Notes: generated by a model not told the origin, from the letters alone. DNA of 64,000 nucleotides from Ideonella sp. MAG2 (GCA_004359425.1 PTEU01000001.1:98069-162068); one strand, 5' to 3'. Numbered from the stretch's first letter, positions 19,166 to 28,490 are shown. Numbers and translations are program-made.

Positions 19166-21124
19166 TTAGGGGTTGAGCGCCAAGACGGGCCGAGTGGGTG
19201 TCGCTTCGCTGAGGTGTATCACCCGCTCCCGCAAGCCCTCCAGCGTCACCTCTTCGCCCGCCATCGGCGCGCCCACATTCAAGCCTACCGGGCTCCAGAA
19301 GCCTCGGCGCAGGGGTTTGACCATGGCGGTGCCGCCTTCAATGCGGCTGAAGAAGGAGCCCCAGAGGTTGGTCAGGGCCATGGGGATGACGGGGGTGGGG
19401 CGGCGCTCCAGGATCTTCATGATGCCGCCCTTGAAGGGCTGCAATTCGCCGTTCAGGGTGATGCCGCCTTCGGGGAAGATGCCCAGCAGGTCGCCTTCGG
19501 CCAGCACATGGTCGGCGGCTTGCAGGGCGGCTTCATAGGCGGCGGGGTCTTCGCTGCGCGGCGCGATGGGAATGGCCTTGGCCAGTTTGAACAGCCAGCC
19601 CAGCACCGGCACTTTGAAGATGCGGTGGTCCATCAAGAAACGGATGGGGCGGGGGCTGGCCGCCATCAGCAGCACGGCGTCGACAAAGCTGACGTGGTTG
19701 CACACCAGAACGGCAGCGCCTTGGGTGGGAATGTGCTCGCTGCCTTGCACCTTGTAGCGGTAGACCATGCGCGAAAGCACCCAGGCCACAAAGCGCAGCA
19801 GGTACTCGGGCACCAGCAAGAAGATGTAGGCCGCGACGATGGCGTTGAGCACGGCCAAGATGCCTACGATCTGCGGGATGCTGAAGCCATGGCTCAAGAG
19901 TTGGCCCACGCCCAGGCTGGCGGCAATCATGAACAGGGCGTTCAAGATGTTGTTGGCGGCAATGATGCGGGCGCGGTGGCTCTCGGGGGAGCGAATCTGG
20001 ATCAGCGCATACATGGGCACGCTGTAGAGGCCGGCCGCGGCCGAGAGCAAGAACAAGTCGACCAAGATGCGCCAATGCGCGGGCTGGGCCAGGAAGGTGC
20101 TGACGCTGTAGGGGCTGGTGGGCAGGGCCAAGCCGGTGGAGGCCAAGTAGAGGTCAAAGGCAAAAATGCTCATGCCGATGGCGCCCAGGGGCACCAGGCC
20201 GATCTCCACATGGCGGTGGCTGAACTTCTCGCACAGTAGCGCGCCCAAGGCCACGCCCACCGAGAAGACCACCATCAAGACCGTCACCACGCTTTGCTGG
20301 GCATGCAGCACGTCTTTGGCAAAGGCGGGGATCTGGGTCAGGAAGACGGCACCATAGAACCACATCCAGGAGATGCCCAGCAGCGAGCGGTAGACCACCA
20401 GGTTGCTGTGCGCCAGGCGCAGATTGCGCCAGGTTTCGCTAAAAGGGTTCCAGTTGACGCGCAGGCCGGGCGCGGTGGCCGGGCTGGCCGGCACAAAGTG
20501 CGCCGCCACGCGGCCCGCCACAGCCACGGCCACGCAGGCCAGGGCCACGGCTTTGCTGGCGGTGAGCCAGACGCCGTCGGGCAGGTCGCTCAAGATGCCA
20601 CCCGCGATATTGCCCAGCAAGATGGCCACAAACGTGCCCATCTCGATCATGCCGTTACCGCCGGTCAGCTCGCGCTCAGACAGGTGCTGCGGCAGGTAGG
20701 CATATTTGACCGGCCCAAACAGCGTGCTGTGCAGGCCCAGCAGCCCGATGCAGCCCAGCAGCAGCCCCACGCTGCCCTGGAACAAACCCCAGGTGGCCAG
20801 CGCCATGATGACCAGTTCAAGGTCCTTGACCCAGCGAGTCAGGCGGGCTTTGTCGTATTTGTCGGCCAACTGGCCGGCGGTGGCAGAGAACAACAAAAAC
20901 GGCGCGATGAATACGGCCCCGATCACCAAGCCCGCCATGGCTGGAGGCATCCAGCTCACGGAGACCTTGTAGGTCACCAACATGGTGAAGGCGAACTTGA
21001 AGATGTTGTCGTTGGCAGCCCCCAAAAACTGCACCCAGAAGAAGGGCGCAAAGCGGCGCTGGGACATCAGCGCAAACTGGTTGGGAGGCTCATGGCCAAG
21101 GTCTTGGCCGGTGGTGGAGCTCAT
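19166..21124 (-). CDS. Fused MFS transporter / 1-acyl-glycerol-phosphate acyltransferase (LplT-PlsC type)
   Basis: A 652-residue fusion. The first ~410 residues form a 12-helix MFS domain like the lysophospholipid transporter LplT (RRFAPFFWVQFLGAANDNIFKFAF near the start). The C-terminal ~200 residues are a PlsC-type acyltransferase with NHVSFVDAVLL (NHxxxxD motif) and GIFPEGGIT. Together they would flip lysophospholipids inward and re-acylate them, the job done in E. coli by LplT and Aas; no Aas-like AMP-ligase domain is present here. The start at 21124 is chosen over a longer form because the added residues are hydrophobic and unlike the family. Confidence 0.88.
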   Translation of the reverse strand: MSSTTGQDLGHEPPNQFALMSQRRFAPFFWVQFLGAANDNIFKFAFTMLVTYKVSVSWMPPAMAGLVIGAVFIAPFLLFSATAGQLADKYDKARLTRWVKDLELVIMALATWGLFQGSVGLLLGCIGLLGLHSTLFGPVKYAYLPQHLSERELTGGNGMIEMGTFVAILLGNIAGGILSDLPDGVWLTASKAVALACVAVAVAGRVAAHFVPASPATAPGLRVNWNPFSETWRNLRLAHSNLVVYRSLLGISWMWFYGAVFLTQIPAFAKDVLHAQQSVVTVLMVVFSVGVALGALLCEKFSHRHVEIGLVPLGAIGMSIFAFDLYLASTGLALPTSPYSVSTFLAQPAHWRILVDLFLLSAAAGLYSVPMYALIQIRSPESHRARIIAANNILNALFMIAASLGVGQLLSHGFSIPQIVGILAVLNAIVAAYIFLLVPEYLLRFVAWVLSRMVYRYKVQGSEHIPTQGAAVLVCNHVSFVDAVLLMAASPRPIRFLMDHRIFKVPVLGWLFKLAKAIPIAPRSEDPAAYEAALQAADHVLAEGDLLGIFPEGGITLNGELQPFKGGIMKILERRPTPVIPMALTNLWGSFFSRIEGGTAMVKPLRRGFWSPVGLNVGAPMAGEEVTLEGLRERVIHLSEATPTRPVLALNP

Positions 21125-21187
21125 GCTGAGAAACCTCAGGAGGGTGAGAAAAGGCAGACAAGAAATGTACAGGCCCAAGGCCTGTGT

Positions 21188-21988
21188 TCAGCGCAGGCTC
21201 AGGGTAGGCCCCGAGAGGCCGCTTCTTTGCGTCCAGGCAAACACCGAGTCCACCGTCACGGTTTCAATGCGGTTGGAGAAGCGCTTGGCATTGGGGTGGT
21301 CGTCAAAGGCCACATTGGCGGTGGTCACCCGGGCACCCAGCCGGGTGAAGGTGCCCAGGTGCAGCGTGGTGGGCTCATAGCCTTTGAGCTGTAACCAAGC
21401 CTGGGCGCGGCTGCGGTTGGTGGCACTGGGCTCCAGCGCGCCCGCCAATGTCTCTAAAGCCCATTGGTTGGACTGTTGATAGCGCTGGCTCCACGGGTAG
21501 GCCACCATGCTGTAGGCGGCGCTGTGCCACTGCGGCAGGCGGGCGTTGTCTTGCAGCAAGGGCAGCAGCTTGGCCTGGGCTTCGGGGCTCAACACCACAT
21601 AGGCGGCTTCATAGCGGTGGGGCCGGTCTAAGAAGAATTCGCCCAAGCCTTGGCGAAAGAGCTGGGCACGGTCGGTGCCGCATTGGTTGAGCTTGTGCAG
21701 CACACGCCAGGGTGCTGGCGGGTTGCCCGGGCTTGGCGCGGGCCGGTAGGCAAAACCCAGGTGGGACCACTGCAGGCCGTGCTTGCTGAGGTCTTGCCCC
21801 GCGCGGGCCAGCAAGAGCACTTGGGCACCGCTGGCGTCCAGTTGCTTGGCGGTGGCTTCGGCCAGCTTCAGGCCTTGCTCCAGCTCGCGCAGGCTCAAGG
21901 GCTTTTCTTCGCAGTTGCGGCCGGCCTGGGCCGTGGCGCTGGCCAGCACCACGCACAGGGTTGCTGCAAGACGCAGAGCGGGGCTCAT
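21188..21988 (-). CDS. DUF2145 exported protein
   Basis: A 266-residue protein with a cleavable signal peptide (LAATLCVVLASATAQA then GRNCEEK). The body matches DUF2145, with HGLQWSHLGFAYRPA, WRVLHKLNQCGTDRAQLFRQGLGEFF and the later AYPWSQRYQQSNQWALE. The family is periplasmic and uncharacterised; its cysteines (at least NCEE and NQCG) may pair. Its start overlaps the end of the gene upstream by 4 bp, so the two are cotranscribed and may work together. Confidence 0.8.
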   Translation of the reverse strand: MSPALRLAATLCVVLASATAQAGRNCEEKPLSLRELEQGLKLAEATAKQLDASGAQVLLLARAGQDLSKHGLQWSHLGFAYRPAPSPGNPPAPWRVLHKLNQCGTDRAQLFRQGLGEFFLDRPHRYEAAYVVLSPEAQAKLLPLLQDNARLPQWHSAAYSMVAYPWSQRYQQSNQWALETLAGALEPSATNRSRAQAWLQLKGYEPTTLHLGTFTRLGARVTTANVAFDDHPNAKRFSNRIETVTVDSVFAWTQRSGLSGPTLSLR

Positions 21989-22410
21989 CGGGTGATGGGT
22001 TCGTTGTAGAGCAAGGAGGCCCCGATCTCATTGGGGATGAAGCACAGGGCTTCACCGGCCGCCGAGAGCACCCAGCCCGCGCCAATGGCCACCACGGTGA
22101 CACTGGCACCCACAGCCGCCACCGACTCGCCCGCAAAGCGCACGCTCATGCGGGCTCCATCAGAAGCCCGTTGTAGCACCCACACCGAGCCTGCGGCGGT
22201 GGCTTCCACAGCCACGACCGTCAAGGCCGCACCCGCCGACAGCACGGCCACAGGGGCCGCCACGGACACCGCAATGGGCAAGGCCGAGAGCAGGCTGACA
22301 TCAGACGCATGAGCGCTACAGCAGCGGTGTGCCGAGGCCTGGGGCGACACGCTCAACAGGCTAAGGCCGAGGGCCGTACACAGGGCCAGGCGAGACAGGA
22401 TGGGGGTCAT
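21985..22410 (-). CDS. Small exported Ala/Val-rich protein, partner of DUF2145
   Basis: A 141-residue unrecognised protein. A signal peptide (ALCTALGLSLLSVSPQASA) is followed by a His/Cys start HRCCSAHASD and two long small-residue hydrophobic stretches (SALPIAVSVAAPVAVLSAGAALTVVAV and SVAAVGASVTVVAIGAGWVL). These could be membrane-embedded. A GGAGAAG site 4 bp before the ATG at 22410 supports this start. It overlaps the DUF2145 gene by 4 bp. Function unknown. Confidence 0.65.
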   Translation of the reverse strand: MTPILSRLALCTALGLSLLSVSPQASAHRCCSAHASDVSLLSALPIAVSVAAPVAVLSAGAALTVVAVEATAAGSVWVLQRASDGARMSVRFAGESVAAVGASVTVVAIGAGWVLSAAGEALCFIPNEIGASLLYNEPITR

Positions 22411-22420
22411 GAGCTTCTCC

Positions 22421-22897
22421 TTATTCAGCAGAGTGGGAGGAGGCGCGGCGGCCTTCTTGGCGGGCGGCCCAGCGGGCTTCCAGCAGGTCAGCGTCGTAGG
22501 CGTCACGCAAGGTTTTGGCGAGGGTGAAGACGCTGGAGATCAGGAACAACCACGACACCAGCAGATAAGACTTCCAGACGGCTTGTATGTTCATGCGCCA
22601 CAGGCCCCAGGCTGTGAGTGCCATGGCGAGAAGAAAGCCGCCCCAGGCCACGTTGGACCACATGGGGGTGTCTTGGCGCTGCTCTTGGTTGTCGCGGATG
22701 CTCTTGGCCAGCACAAAGGCGCTGCACAAACAGAACACATAACCCATCACCATGAAGGCCCGGTCCAAGTCCTCACCTGGCAGCCAAGCCAGCCCCGTGG
22801 CGCACAGCGAGGCTGAGATGCCGAAGGAGATCCAGACTTGGGCGCGCCAGGCGCGGGTGTCGCGGCGGATCATGCTGGGGGGCGGGGTGTGGTCCAT
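22421..22897 (-). CDS. YiaA/YiaB-family inner-membrane protein
   Basis: A 158-residue membrane protein with four hydrophobic segments arranged as two YiaA/YiaB-like pairs. The first is VWISFGISASLCATGLAWL plus AFMVMGYVFCLCSAFVLAKSIRDN. The second is WGGFLLAMALTAWGLW plus YLLVSWLFLISSVFTLAKTLRD. The repeated ending AKSIRDN/AKTLRDA is family-typical. The function of the family is unknown. The start at 22897 (MDHTPPP) is a moderate-confidence choice; MIRRD eight codons later is possible. It is the first gene of a leftward group with the two genes that follow. Confidence 0.78.
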   Translation of the reverse strand: MDHTPPPSMIRRDTRAWRAQVWISFGISASLCATGLAWLPGEDLDRAFMVMGYVFCLCSAFVLAKSIRDNQEQRQDTPMWSNVAWGGFLLAMALTAWGLWRMNIQAVWKSYLLVSWLFLISSVFTLAKTLRDAYDADLLEARWAARQEGRRASSHSAE

Positions 22898-22989
22898 CTG
22901 AGGGCCTTTGGAGTTGAACAGGGCTCCATCATCGAAGGCGAGGGGAGCCACGGTGGGCTGGTGAACCCCATGTGGCGGATGGCAGGCCC

Positions 22990-24111
22990 TCAGGTATCTT
23001 GCGGCGGTACTTTGGGGCGCTTATCAAAGTGGCGGCGGGTGGCAAAGGCGGCCGCGCTCAAGCCCTGCCCTTGCCAGCGCAAGGCGCGCTTGAGCATCAG
23101 GTCAAACAGCAGTGGGTTGTGGGCGCGCACGGCGTCCAACACCTCCACGTGCTCAGCGGCCAGCAGGCCAGCGCGCACCAACCCCGCTGGGCGATAGAGC
23201 GGGCCGACGCCGGGCAAGGGGTAGTCCGAGCCGTGCAAGAGCCGGGGGTGCCAGTCCTGGCGTGCCAGCACCGTGCGCCAAACCTCGGCGCTGCGGTTGG
23301 CTTGGAAGAGGGCGGAGATGTCGCCCAGCAGCAGGTCGCGCCAGTCACTTTCGTCCATCAGGCGGGCGAACAAGTCGAAGGCGCTGCGGGCTTGGGGGCG
23401 GCGCTGGTCCAGGTCCAGGGCCTCGCCCAAAGAGGCGCAATGCGCCACGATCACCCGCACTCCGGCTTGTAAGGGGGCGCGTACCTTGAGGGGGTTGCCC
23501 AGCGCATCTCGGTCAGCCCCTGGCACGGCCTTCTCTTCACCGCAGTGAACGATCAAGGGCAGGCCGTGGTGGGCCAAGCGTGCATAGAACGGGTTCAGGC
23601 GCGGCGAGGCCAGGTCGATGTTCATGGCGCTGGGCAGCCACTTCAGGGCTACCGCGCCTTGGGCCACGGCGTCGTCCAGACGCGTCAGGGCATCGGGCCG
23701 ATGCGGGTGGATGGAGGCCACCCAGGCCATGCGCTGGGGCTGGGTGTTGGCCACCTCGGCTGCATAAGCATTGGGCACATGAAAAGTGGTCCAGTCGGGG
23801 CGGGGTCGTCCAAAGTCGTCCAGGGCTTCGTCAAAGGCGTAGAGCAGCCACCGGGCACCAGGGGGGAAGTCGGCCATCAAGTGTTGCAGGCGCTGCACAT
23901 AGGCGCGGTCGACCGAGGCCACCTCGGGCGGCACACACGCAGCGTTCAAGATCACCTGGCGGCGGGCCACGGCCACTGGGTGCCACCACTGGCTCATGCG
24001 GGCATCTACCCAGCAGCCTGACCCAGCATCGCCCGTGCCCAAGAGGTGGGCATGGCAGTCCCACAAGGCGGGCAGGTCCAGCCCAAGGCAGATGAAGAAA
24101 GGGGTGGCCAT
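22990..24111 (-). CDS. Amidohydrolase-family metal-dependent hydrolase
   Basis: A 373-residue TIM-barrel hydrolase of the amidohydrolase-2 type. Metal ligands are recognisable as DCHAHL near residue 20, LIVHCGEE in the middle, VIVAHCASLGEA and the late HGSDYPLPG that carries the catalytic Asp. Members of this subfamily are decarboxylases or lactonases (ACMSD-like); the substrate here cannot be assigned. The 5' side is divergent from an acetyltransferase-like gene, leaving an intergenic region of ~190 bp. Confidence 0.83.
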   Translation of the reverse strand: MATPFFICLGLDLPALWDCHAHLLGTGDAGSGCWVDARMSQWWHPVAVARRQVILNAACVPPEVASVDRAYVQRLQHLMADFPPGARWLLYAFDEALDDFGRPRPDWTTFHVPNAYAAEVANTQPQRMAWVASIHPHRPDALTRLDDAVAQGAVALKWLPSAMNIDLASPRLNPFYARLAHHGLPLIVHCGEEKAVPGADRDALGNPLKVRAPLQAGVRVIVAHCASLGEALDLDQRRPQARSAFDLFARLMDESDWRDLLLGDISALFQANRSAEVWRTVLARQDWHPRLLHGSDYPLPGVGPLYRPAGLVRAGLLAAEHVEVLDAVRAHNPLLFDLMLKRALRWQGQGLSAAAFATRRHFDKRPKVPPQDT

Positions 24112-24304
24112 CTTCGGTGGGCGGCCAGCCCCAGGTCTCAGCTCGGGCCGTGCAGTGGCGCTAGCCAGCGCCGTGGGTATGACGGCTCAATACTCCGAGG
24201 CCATGTGTGGCGAATGCCGCGCACTCTGCGCCCAAGGGGCTGAAGGTTCACTTTTAGAATCCGCCCACTTTTGGCGTGGTGACGGTCGCAACAATGAAGA
24301 TGCA

Positions 24305-24910
24305 ATGACGATGGTGGACTCTTCGGAACAGGCCTGGGACGCGGCGACATGGTCGGGCACCTTCAAGCTGGTGGGCTCTGACCTCGACCGTTTGGCGGTT
24401 CATCTGGGCCAGCCGCACTCCCGCCTGCACAAGGCTTACTTTGCGTTGTTTCCGGGCTTTCAGGCGCTGTTTTGGCACCGAGTGGCTCGGCGTTTGCTGC
24501 TGGGGGGCTGGTCCATGCCCGCGCGCCTCATTGCCCTGATGGCCATGTACCTGACCCGGGCTGAGCTGCCGCCTACCTCGTCCATTGGGCCTTCGGCCTT
24601 GATTGCCCATGCCACGGGCGTGTACGTGTTTGGTCATGTGGGGGCTCGCCTCACCATTCAAGGCGATGGTGGTTTTGGCGGGGGCTTTGGGGTGGATGAC
24701 ATTGGCGCAGGCCCCGGCTATGCCGTGGCGGGCGACGATGTGGTCATCGCCTTTGGTGCGCGGGTGCTGGGGCCGGTGCGCATTGGCCATGGCGTGCATG
24801 TGGGGCCTGGGGCCTTGGTGACCTTTGATGTGCCGGACGGCTCCTTGGTGCTGTGGGACAGGCCACGGGTCATCAAGGGTGGCGCAAAAACTGCCCCGGC
24901 CTCTCAGTGA
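24305..24910 (+). CDS. Serine O-acetyltransferase-like hexapeptide-repeat protein
   Basis: A 201-residue protein. The C-terminal half has left-handed beta-helix character with SIGPSALIAHATGVYVFGHVGARLTIQG, then GDDVVIAFGARVLGPVRIGHGVHVGPGALVTFDVPDGSLV (read in segments), ending in the CysE-like RPRVIKG. Unlike canonical CysE the active-site histidine region (DxxxGH) is replaced by sequence such as AHATGVYV, so serine acetylation is not assured. I place the start at 24305, with an alternative at 24311. It is followed 33 bp later by an HTH gene. Confidence 0.7.
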   Translation: MTMVDSSEQAWDAATWSGTFKLVGSDLDRLAVHLGQPHSRLHKAYFALFPGFQALFWHRVARRLLLGGWSMPARLIALMAMYLTRAELPPTSSIGPSALIAHATGVYVFGHVGARLTIQGDGGFGGGFGVDDIGAGPGYAVAGDDVVIAFGARVLGPVRIGHGVHVGPGALVTFDVPDGSLVLWDRPRVIKGGAKTAPASQ

Positions 24911-24943
24911 GAATGGGGGACGTTTGCTGCTGCTGCGCCTGCC

Positions 24944-25675
24944 ATGTCCACCACCCATGCCCTGATTGATGTCCTGAAGGCGGAGCTCAAGACCTCCGGT
25001 ATCACCTATGCCGTGCTGGCCAAAGAGCTGGGCATGGCGGAGTCCAGCATCAAGCGCATGTTTGCGCAAGCAGACATGCCGCTCACACGGGTGGATGAGA
25101 TTTGCCGGGTCTTGCGCATGGACTTTGCGGACCTGGCTCGCAAGGTGGCAGACGCCCAACCCTTGCGGCGTGAGCTGACGCCCGAGCAAGAGAAGGCCGT
25201 GGTCAGTGACCGCAAGCTCTTGCTGATGGCGATTTGCTGCTTGAGCCAATGGACGCTGGACCAAGTCATCACCAACTATCGGATGACCGAAGCCGAAGCC
25301 ATCAAATACTTGGTGCGCCTGGACCACCTGGGCATCATCGAGCTGCGGCCCATGAACCGCTACCGCTTGAAAGTGGCCAAGGGCTTTCGCTGGCGGCCGC
25401 ATGGGCCGGTGATGCAGTTCTTCCGTGAAGAGGTGGTGGGCGACTACTACAGCGGTGGCTTTGACGGTGAGGGCGAGATGCTGACCTTGGTGCATGGCCA
25501 GATCGGTCGCAGCCTGGCCCAGTTGTTCAACGAGCGTTTGCAGCGGGTGGCCCAAGACTTTGCCCAGCAGCACCTGGCCGACCAAAAGCTGCCCGCCGAC
25601 CAAAAGCGGCCCTATACCTTGGTGATTGGTATGCGCTCTTGGTTGTTTGCGGCCTTCAGGGATCTGAAGCGCTAA
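24944..25675 (+). CDS. HTH (Xre-like) transcriptional regulator
   Basis: A 243-residue protein with an N-terminal lambda-repressor-type HTH (GITYAVLAKELGMAESSIKRMFAQADMPLTRVDEICRVL in segments, about residues 19-55). A winged-helix-like segment follows (MTEAEAIKYLVRLDHLGIIELRPMNRYRLKVAKGF), then an effector domain (HGPVMQFFREEVVGDYYSGGFDGEGEML). The layout matches a common Burkholderiales regulator of unknown target. Its stop overlaps the convergent response-regulator gene by 4 bp. Confidence 0.8.
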   Translation: MSTTHALIDVLKAELKTSGITYAVLAKELGMAESSIKRMFAQADMPLTRVDEICRVLRMDFADLARKVADAQPLRRELTPEQEKAVVSDRKLLLMAICCLSQWTLDQVITNYRMTEAEAIKYLVRLDHLGIIELRPMNRYRLKVAKGFRWRPHGPVMQFFREEVVGDYYSGGFDGEGEMLTLVHGQIGRSLAQLFNERLQRVAQDFAQQHLADQKLPADQKRPYTLVIGMRSWLFAAFRDLKR

Positions 25676-26442
25676 GGCGCCAGCAGCAAATCTCGGACGC
25701 AGTAGCCCGAGCCCCGCACCGACATCAGCGGCAGGTGCATGCCCGTGGACTGCTCCACATTGCGATGCAGGCGGCTGATGATGACTTCAATGCGATGGCG
25801 ATGGCTGGCACCGTCGCCAAAGTTCATGGCCTGGGCCAAGGTCTGGGCAGACATGGTTTCACCCTGAGCTTGGCCCAAGATCATCAGCAAGGCGCGTTCG
25901 TTGCTGGAGATGCGGCGCGCTGTGCCATTGGGGGCCCGCAACAGGCCTGAAGCGCCGCAAAGCGTCCAGCCGGTGGGCGTTGATGGGGGGGGTTCTGCCT
26001 CATTGAGGCCGTTGTCACCGAGAATCGCATCGGTGGACGGTATGGCCATGGGCGCGAGCTTCGCCAGCTCGGCTTGGCGCGCCTGCTCGCGGTCCCGCAA
26101 GCGCGCCAAGATTAGCAGCAGCTCGCGTGAGTCTATGGGTTTGGTGAGATAGGCATCAGCCCCACAGGACAAGCCCCTGAGTCGGTCGTCGGGGCTGTCC
26201 ATGCCAGTGACAAAAACAATGCCGATATGGGGATTGTGAGCCCTCAGATATTCACAAATACTCAAACCGCTTTCGCCTTCAAGACCGATATCCAGCACCA
26301 CAGTGCCCGCCGCTTGCACGGCCAGTTCTCGATAGAGCGCGGCCGCGCTGCGGACATCGGTGACCGCGTAGTGGTTTTGTTCGAGCACAAAGCGCAGGGC
26401 GGCCCGCACGATGTCGTCATCTTCCACCAAGAAGACCGTCAT
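25672..26442 (-). CDS. Response regulator with winged-helix output, signalling island member 1
   Basis: A 256-residue two-domain regulator. The receiver begins MTVFLVEDDDIVRAAL, with the acceptor aspartate D51 in TVVLDIGLEGESG and a K in YLTKPIDS. The output is an OmpR-type winged helix (ISSNERALLMILGQAQGETMSAQTLAQ, then RHRIEVIISRLHRNVEQ and VRGSGYCVRDLLL). The start at 26442 begins directly at the receiver; an ATG at 26472 would add 10 residues. It is divergent from, and almost touching, the kinase at 26475, so the pair is presumably cognate and its promoters lie inside coding DNA. Confidence 0.83.
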   Translation of the reverse strand: MTVFLVEDDDIVRAALRFVLEQNHYAVTDVRSAAALYRELAVQAAGTVVLDIGLEGESGLSICEYLRAHNPHIGIVFVTGMDSPDDRLRGLSCGADAYLTKPIDSRELLLILARLRDREQARQAELAKLAPMAIPSTDAILGDNGLNEAEPPPSTPTGWTLCGASGLLRAPNGTARRISSNERALLMILGQAQGETMSAQTLAQAMNFGDGASHRHRIEVIISRLHRNVEQSTGMHLPLMSVRGSGYCVRDLLLAP

Positions 26443-26474
26443 GGCGCAGGGGTCGGTGTAGGGAGCGCGCATAA

Positions 26475-28490
26475 ATGGAGATGGGTAGTCGAGTGGATCT
26501 AACAAGCAGCTTGCGGCAATGGGCGCGCTGGGCATCTATTGTGATGGGCCTAGCGCTCGCTGTTGCGGGCTATGTTTCCATGACGCAAGATGTGGCGCGC
26601 GACTGGCGTTTGAAGGCGGCATCCCCCCAACTCGTCTTGAACGATGCCGCAGAGGCCGCTGCACATTATCTGGCGGGTGATTTTGATACCTTACCGGGTA
26701 CCAGTGTCAACCGCTATCAAGCCGGTGACCTGTGGCTGGCGCTGGAGATGCCAGAGAGCCTCTCCCGCGTGCCCGGCAACGTGCTGAGCGTCTGGCCCAC
26801 CACCTTGCCCGAGGTGGAGCTGTATCGCCTCAACAGCCAAGGTCAGCCCCTGGCCCTGGGCCGTGCTGGCTTAAAAGTGCCTCGGGACGAGTGGCCCATG
26901 GTGGCCAGAGGCCCCGTCTTTGTGCTCGACAGCCCGGCCCCAGGCACAAACACCTTCTTGCTCAAGGTCAGTGCCCGGCGGTTTGCGCTGGCAGTGGTCA
27001 AAGTAGAAACGGCGGCCCAGCACCATGGGACCTCAGAGCGGGATATGTTCTGGTTGGGTTGCGTGTTGAGCCTGGCCGTGGTGACCCTGGTGGCCACCTT
27101 GCTGGCTTGGCGCTTGTCAGGCAATACGGAGTTCTTGCTCTGGGCGGGGCAGGCCCTGTCAGGCATGGCCTATATCGCCTACACCCACGGCTTGATTGCT
27201 GCCTACCTGCCCCCGCTGCCCTATGAGGTGCATGTACAGGTGTTTGGCCTCGTCGCAGTGGTCATGATCTGGACGGTCTCGGCCGTTGGTGTGCGTTTTC
27301 TGGACCTCAAGGCTTTGCATCCGGCGTATCCCAGATGGATCAATGGTGTGGCTTTGGCCGCTGCGCCGCTGTCCTTGCTGTCGGTGTGGCTGGGTTGGGG
27401 CATGGCTCTGGTGCGCGTGACCCAGGCTGCCTTGAGTGTGTTGTTCACGGCCGGGGTGATCTCGCAGATGCGGCGCGGCCACCCCATGGCCCGGCGCTAT
27501 GGCGTGGGGGGCTTGCTGTTGACGGTGAGTGGCATGGTCTACCTGCTGTTGCAGGTGGGCTTGGTACCGGCGACGCACCTGACCCTGAACGCTTGGCAGT
27601 ACGCGCTCGGGGCTTGCGATTTGGTGCTGCTGCAAGAGTTGGTGAGCCGCTTTTTGCAACAGCGCCGCCAAGCGCGCCAGGAGCAAGCCCATTTGCAAGA
27701 CCTGCTGCGCGATGAAAAGGCGCAACTGGAGCAGCGCGTGGTGGAGCGCACAGCCGCCCTGATGCAGGCCAATGCAGAGCTGGAGCGGGCGGAGTTGCAA
27801 CAGCGCGAATTGCTGAGCATGGCCTCGCATGAGTTCCGCTCGCCAGCCTCGGCGATCCAAACCACCTTGGAGGCGCTGGAGTATTTGCGAGAACCCATGC
27901 CCCGCGTGGTGCAAGACCGCTTAGAGCATTTGCAGGCGGCGGCTCGGCGTTTGACTTTTTTGGCCAATCGTTTGATCGAACATGACCGCTGGCGCGAGCG
28001 ATCGGTACAGGCCCAGATTGAATCGCTGGATGCACGGGCTTGGCTGATTGAAGTGCTGACCGACTATCCCGATGCCTTGCCCTTGTCGCTGGACTTGCCC
28101 AGCGAGCCGCTATGGGCCAGGTTTGACCCCGTGCTGATGCGCATTGCCTGCCAGAACTTGATCGACAACGCCCTCAACCAAGCGGCCCAGGAGCATGCCC
28201 TGGTGAGTATCCAGCTTCGAGCGGACGAGGCGGGGCTTTGGCTGAGCGTGTCGGACAACGGCCCGGGTGTGCCGGAGGCGTTCAAGCCGCAGGTTTTTGA
28301 CCGCTTTTTCAGCCCCAAGGCGTCTTTGCGCAAAGGCCTGGGCTTGTCGATTGTGCGCACTGTGGCGCAGTTGCATGGCGGCGAGGTGCAGCTTGCTGAT
28401 GCGGTGCCCCAAGGAGCACGCTTCACCATCCGCGTGCCGATGACGGCCAATGACGATCAATCGGCCAGCGCGATGTCTTTGACGCAGTAG
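26475..28490 (+). CDS. Multi-pass sensor histidine kinase (7TMR-DISM-like), paralogue 1
   Basis: A 671-residue kinase. After one N-terminal membrane helix there is a ~140-residue periplasmic domain of the DISM type (HYLAGDFDTLPG, then DLWLALEMPESL). Seven membrane helices follow (about residues 190-390), then a coiled coil, a HisKA box LLSMASHEFRSPASAIQT with H452, and a HATPase with N box CQNLIDNALNQA, G1 DNGPGVPEAF and G2 LRKGLGLSIV. It shares this plan with the kinases at 29.3 kb and 31.4 kb. A start at 26481 is equally possible. The 3' end overlaps the convergent second response regulator by 34 bp. Confidence 0.87.
   Translation: MEMGSRVDLTSSLRQWARWASIVMGLALAVAGYVSMTQDVARDWRLKAASPQLVLNDAAEAAAHYLAGDFDTLPGTSVNRYQAGDLWLALEMPESLSRVPGNVLSVWPTTLPEVELYRLNSQGQPLALGRAGLKVPRDEWPMVARGPVFVLDSPAPGTNTFLLKVSARRFALAVVKVETAAQHHGTSERDMFWLGCVLSLAVVTLVATLLAWRLSGNTEFLLWAGQALSGMAYIAYTHGLIAAYLPPLPYEVHVQVFGLVAVVMIWTVSAVGVRFLDLKALHPAYPRWINGVALAAAPLSLLSVWLGWGMALVRVTQAALSVLFTAGVISQMRRGHPMARRYGVGGLLLTVSGMVYLLLQVGLVPATHLTLNAWQYALGACDLVLLQELVSRFLQQRRQARQEQAHLQDLLRDEKAQLEQRVVERTAALMQANAELERAELQQRELLSMASHEFRSPASAIQTTLEALEYLREPMPRVVQDRLEHLQAAARRLTFLANRLIEHDRWRERSVQAQIESLDARAWLIEVLTDYPDALPLSLDLPSEPLWARFDPVLMRIACQNLIDNALNQAAQEHALVSIQLRADEAGLWLSVSDNGPGVPEAFKPQVFDRFFSPKASLRKGLGLSIVRTVAQLHGGEVQLADAVPQGARFTIRVPMTANDDQSASAMSLTQ

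Noticed and set aside
24305-24910. Canonical CysE serine acetyltransferase
   Set aside because: The hexapeptide region is present but the usual catalytic histidine context is not clear, and no cysteine-synthesis genes are nearby, so no gene symbol was given.
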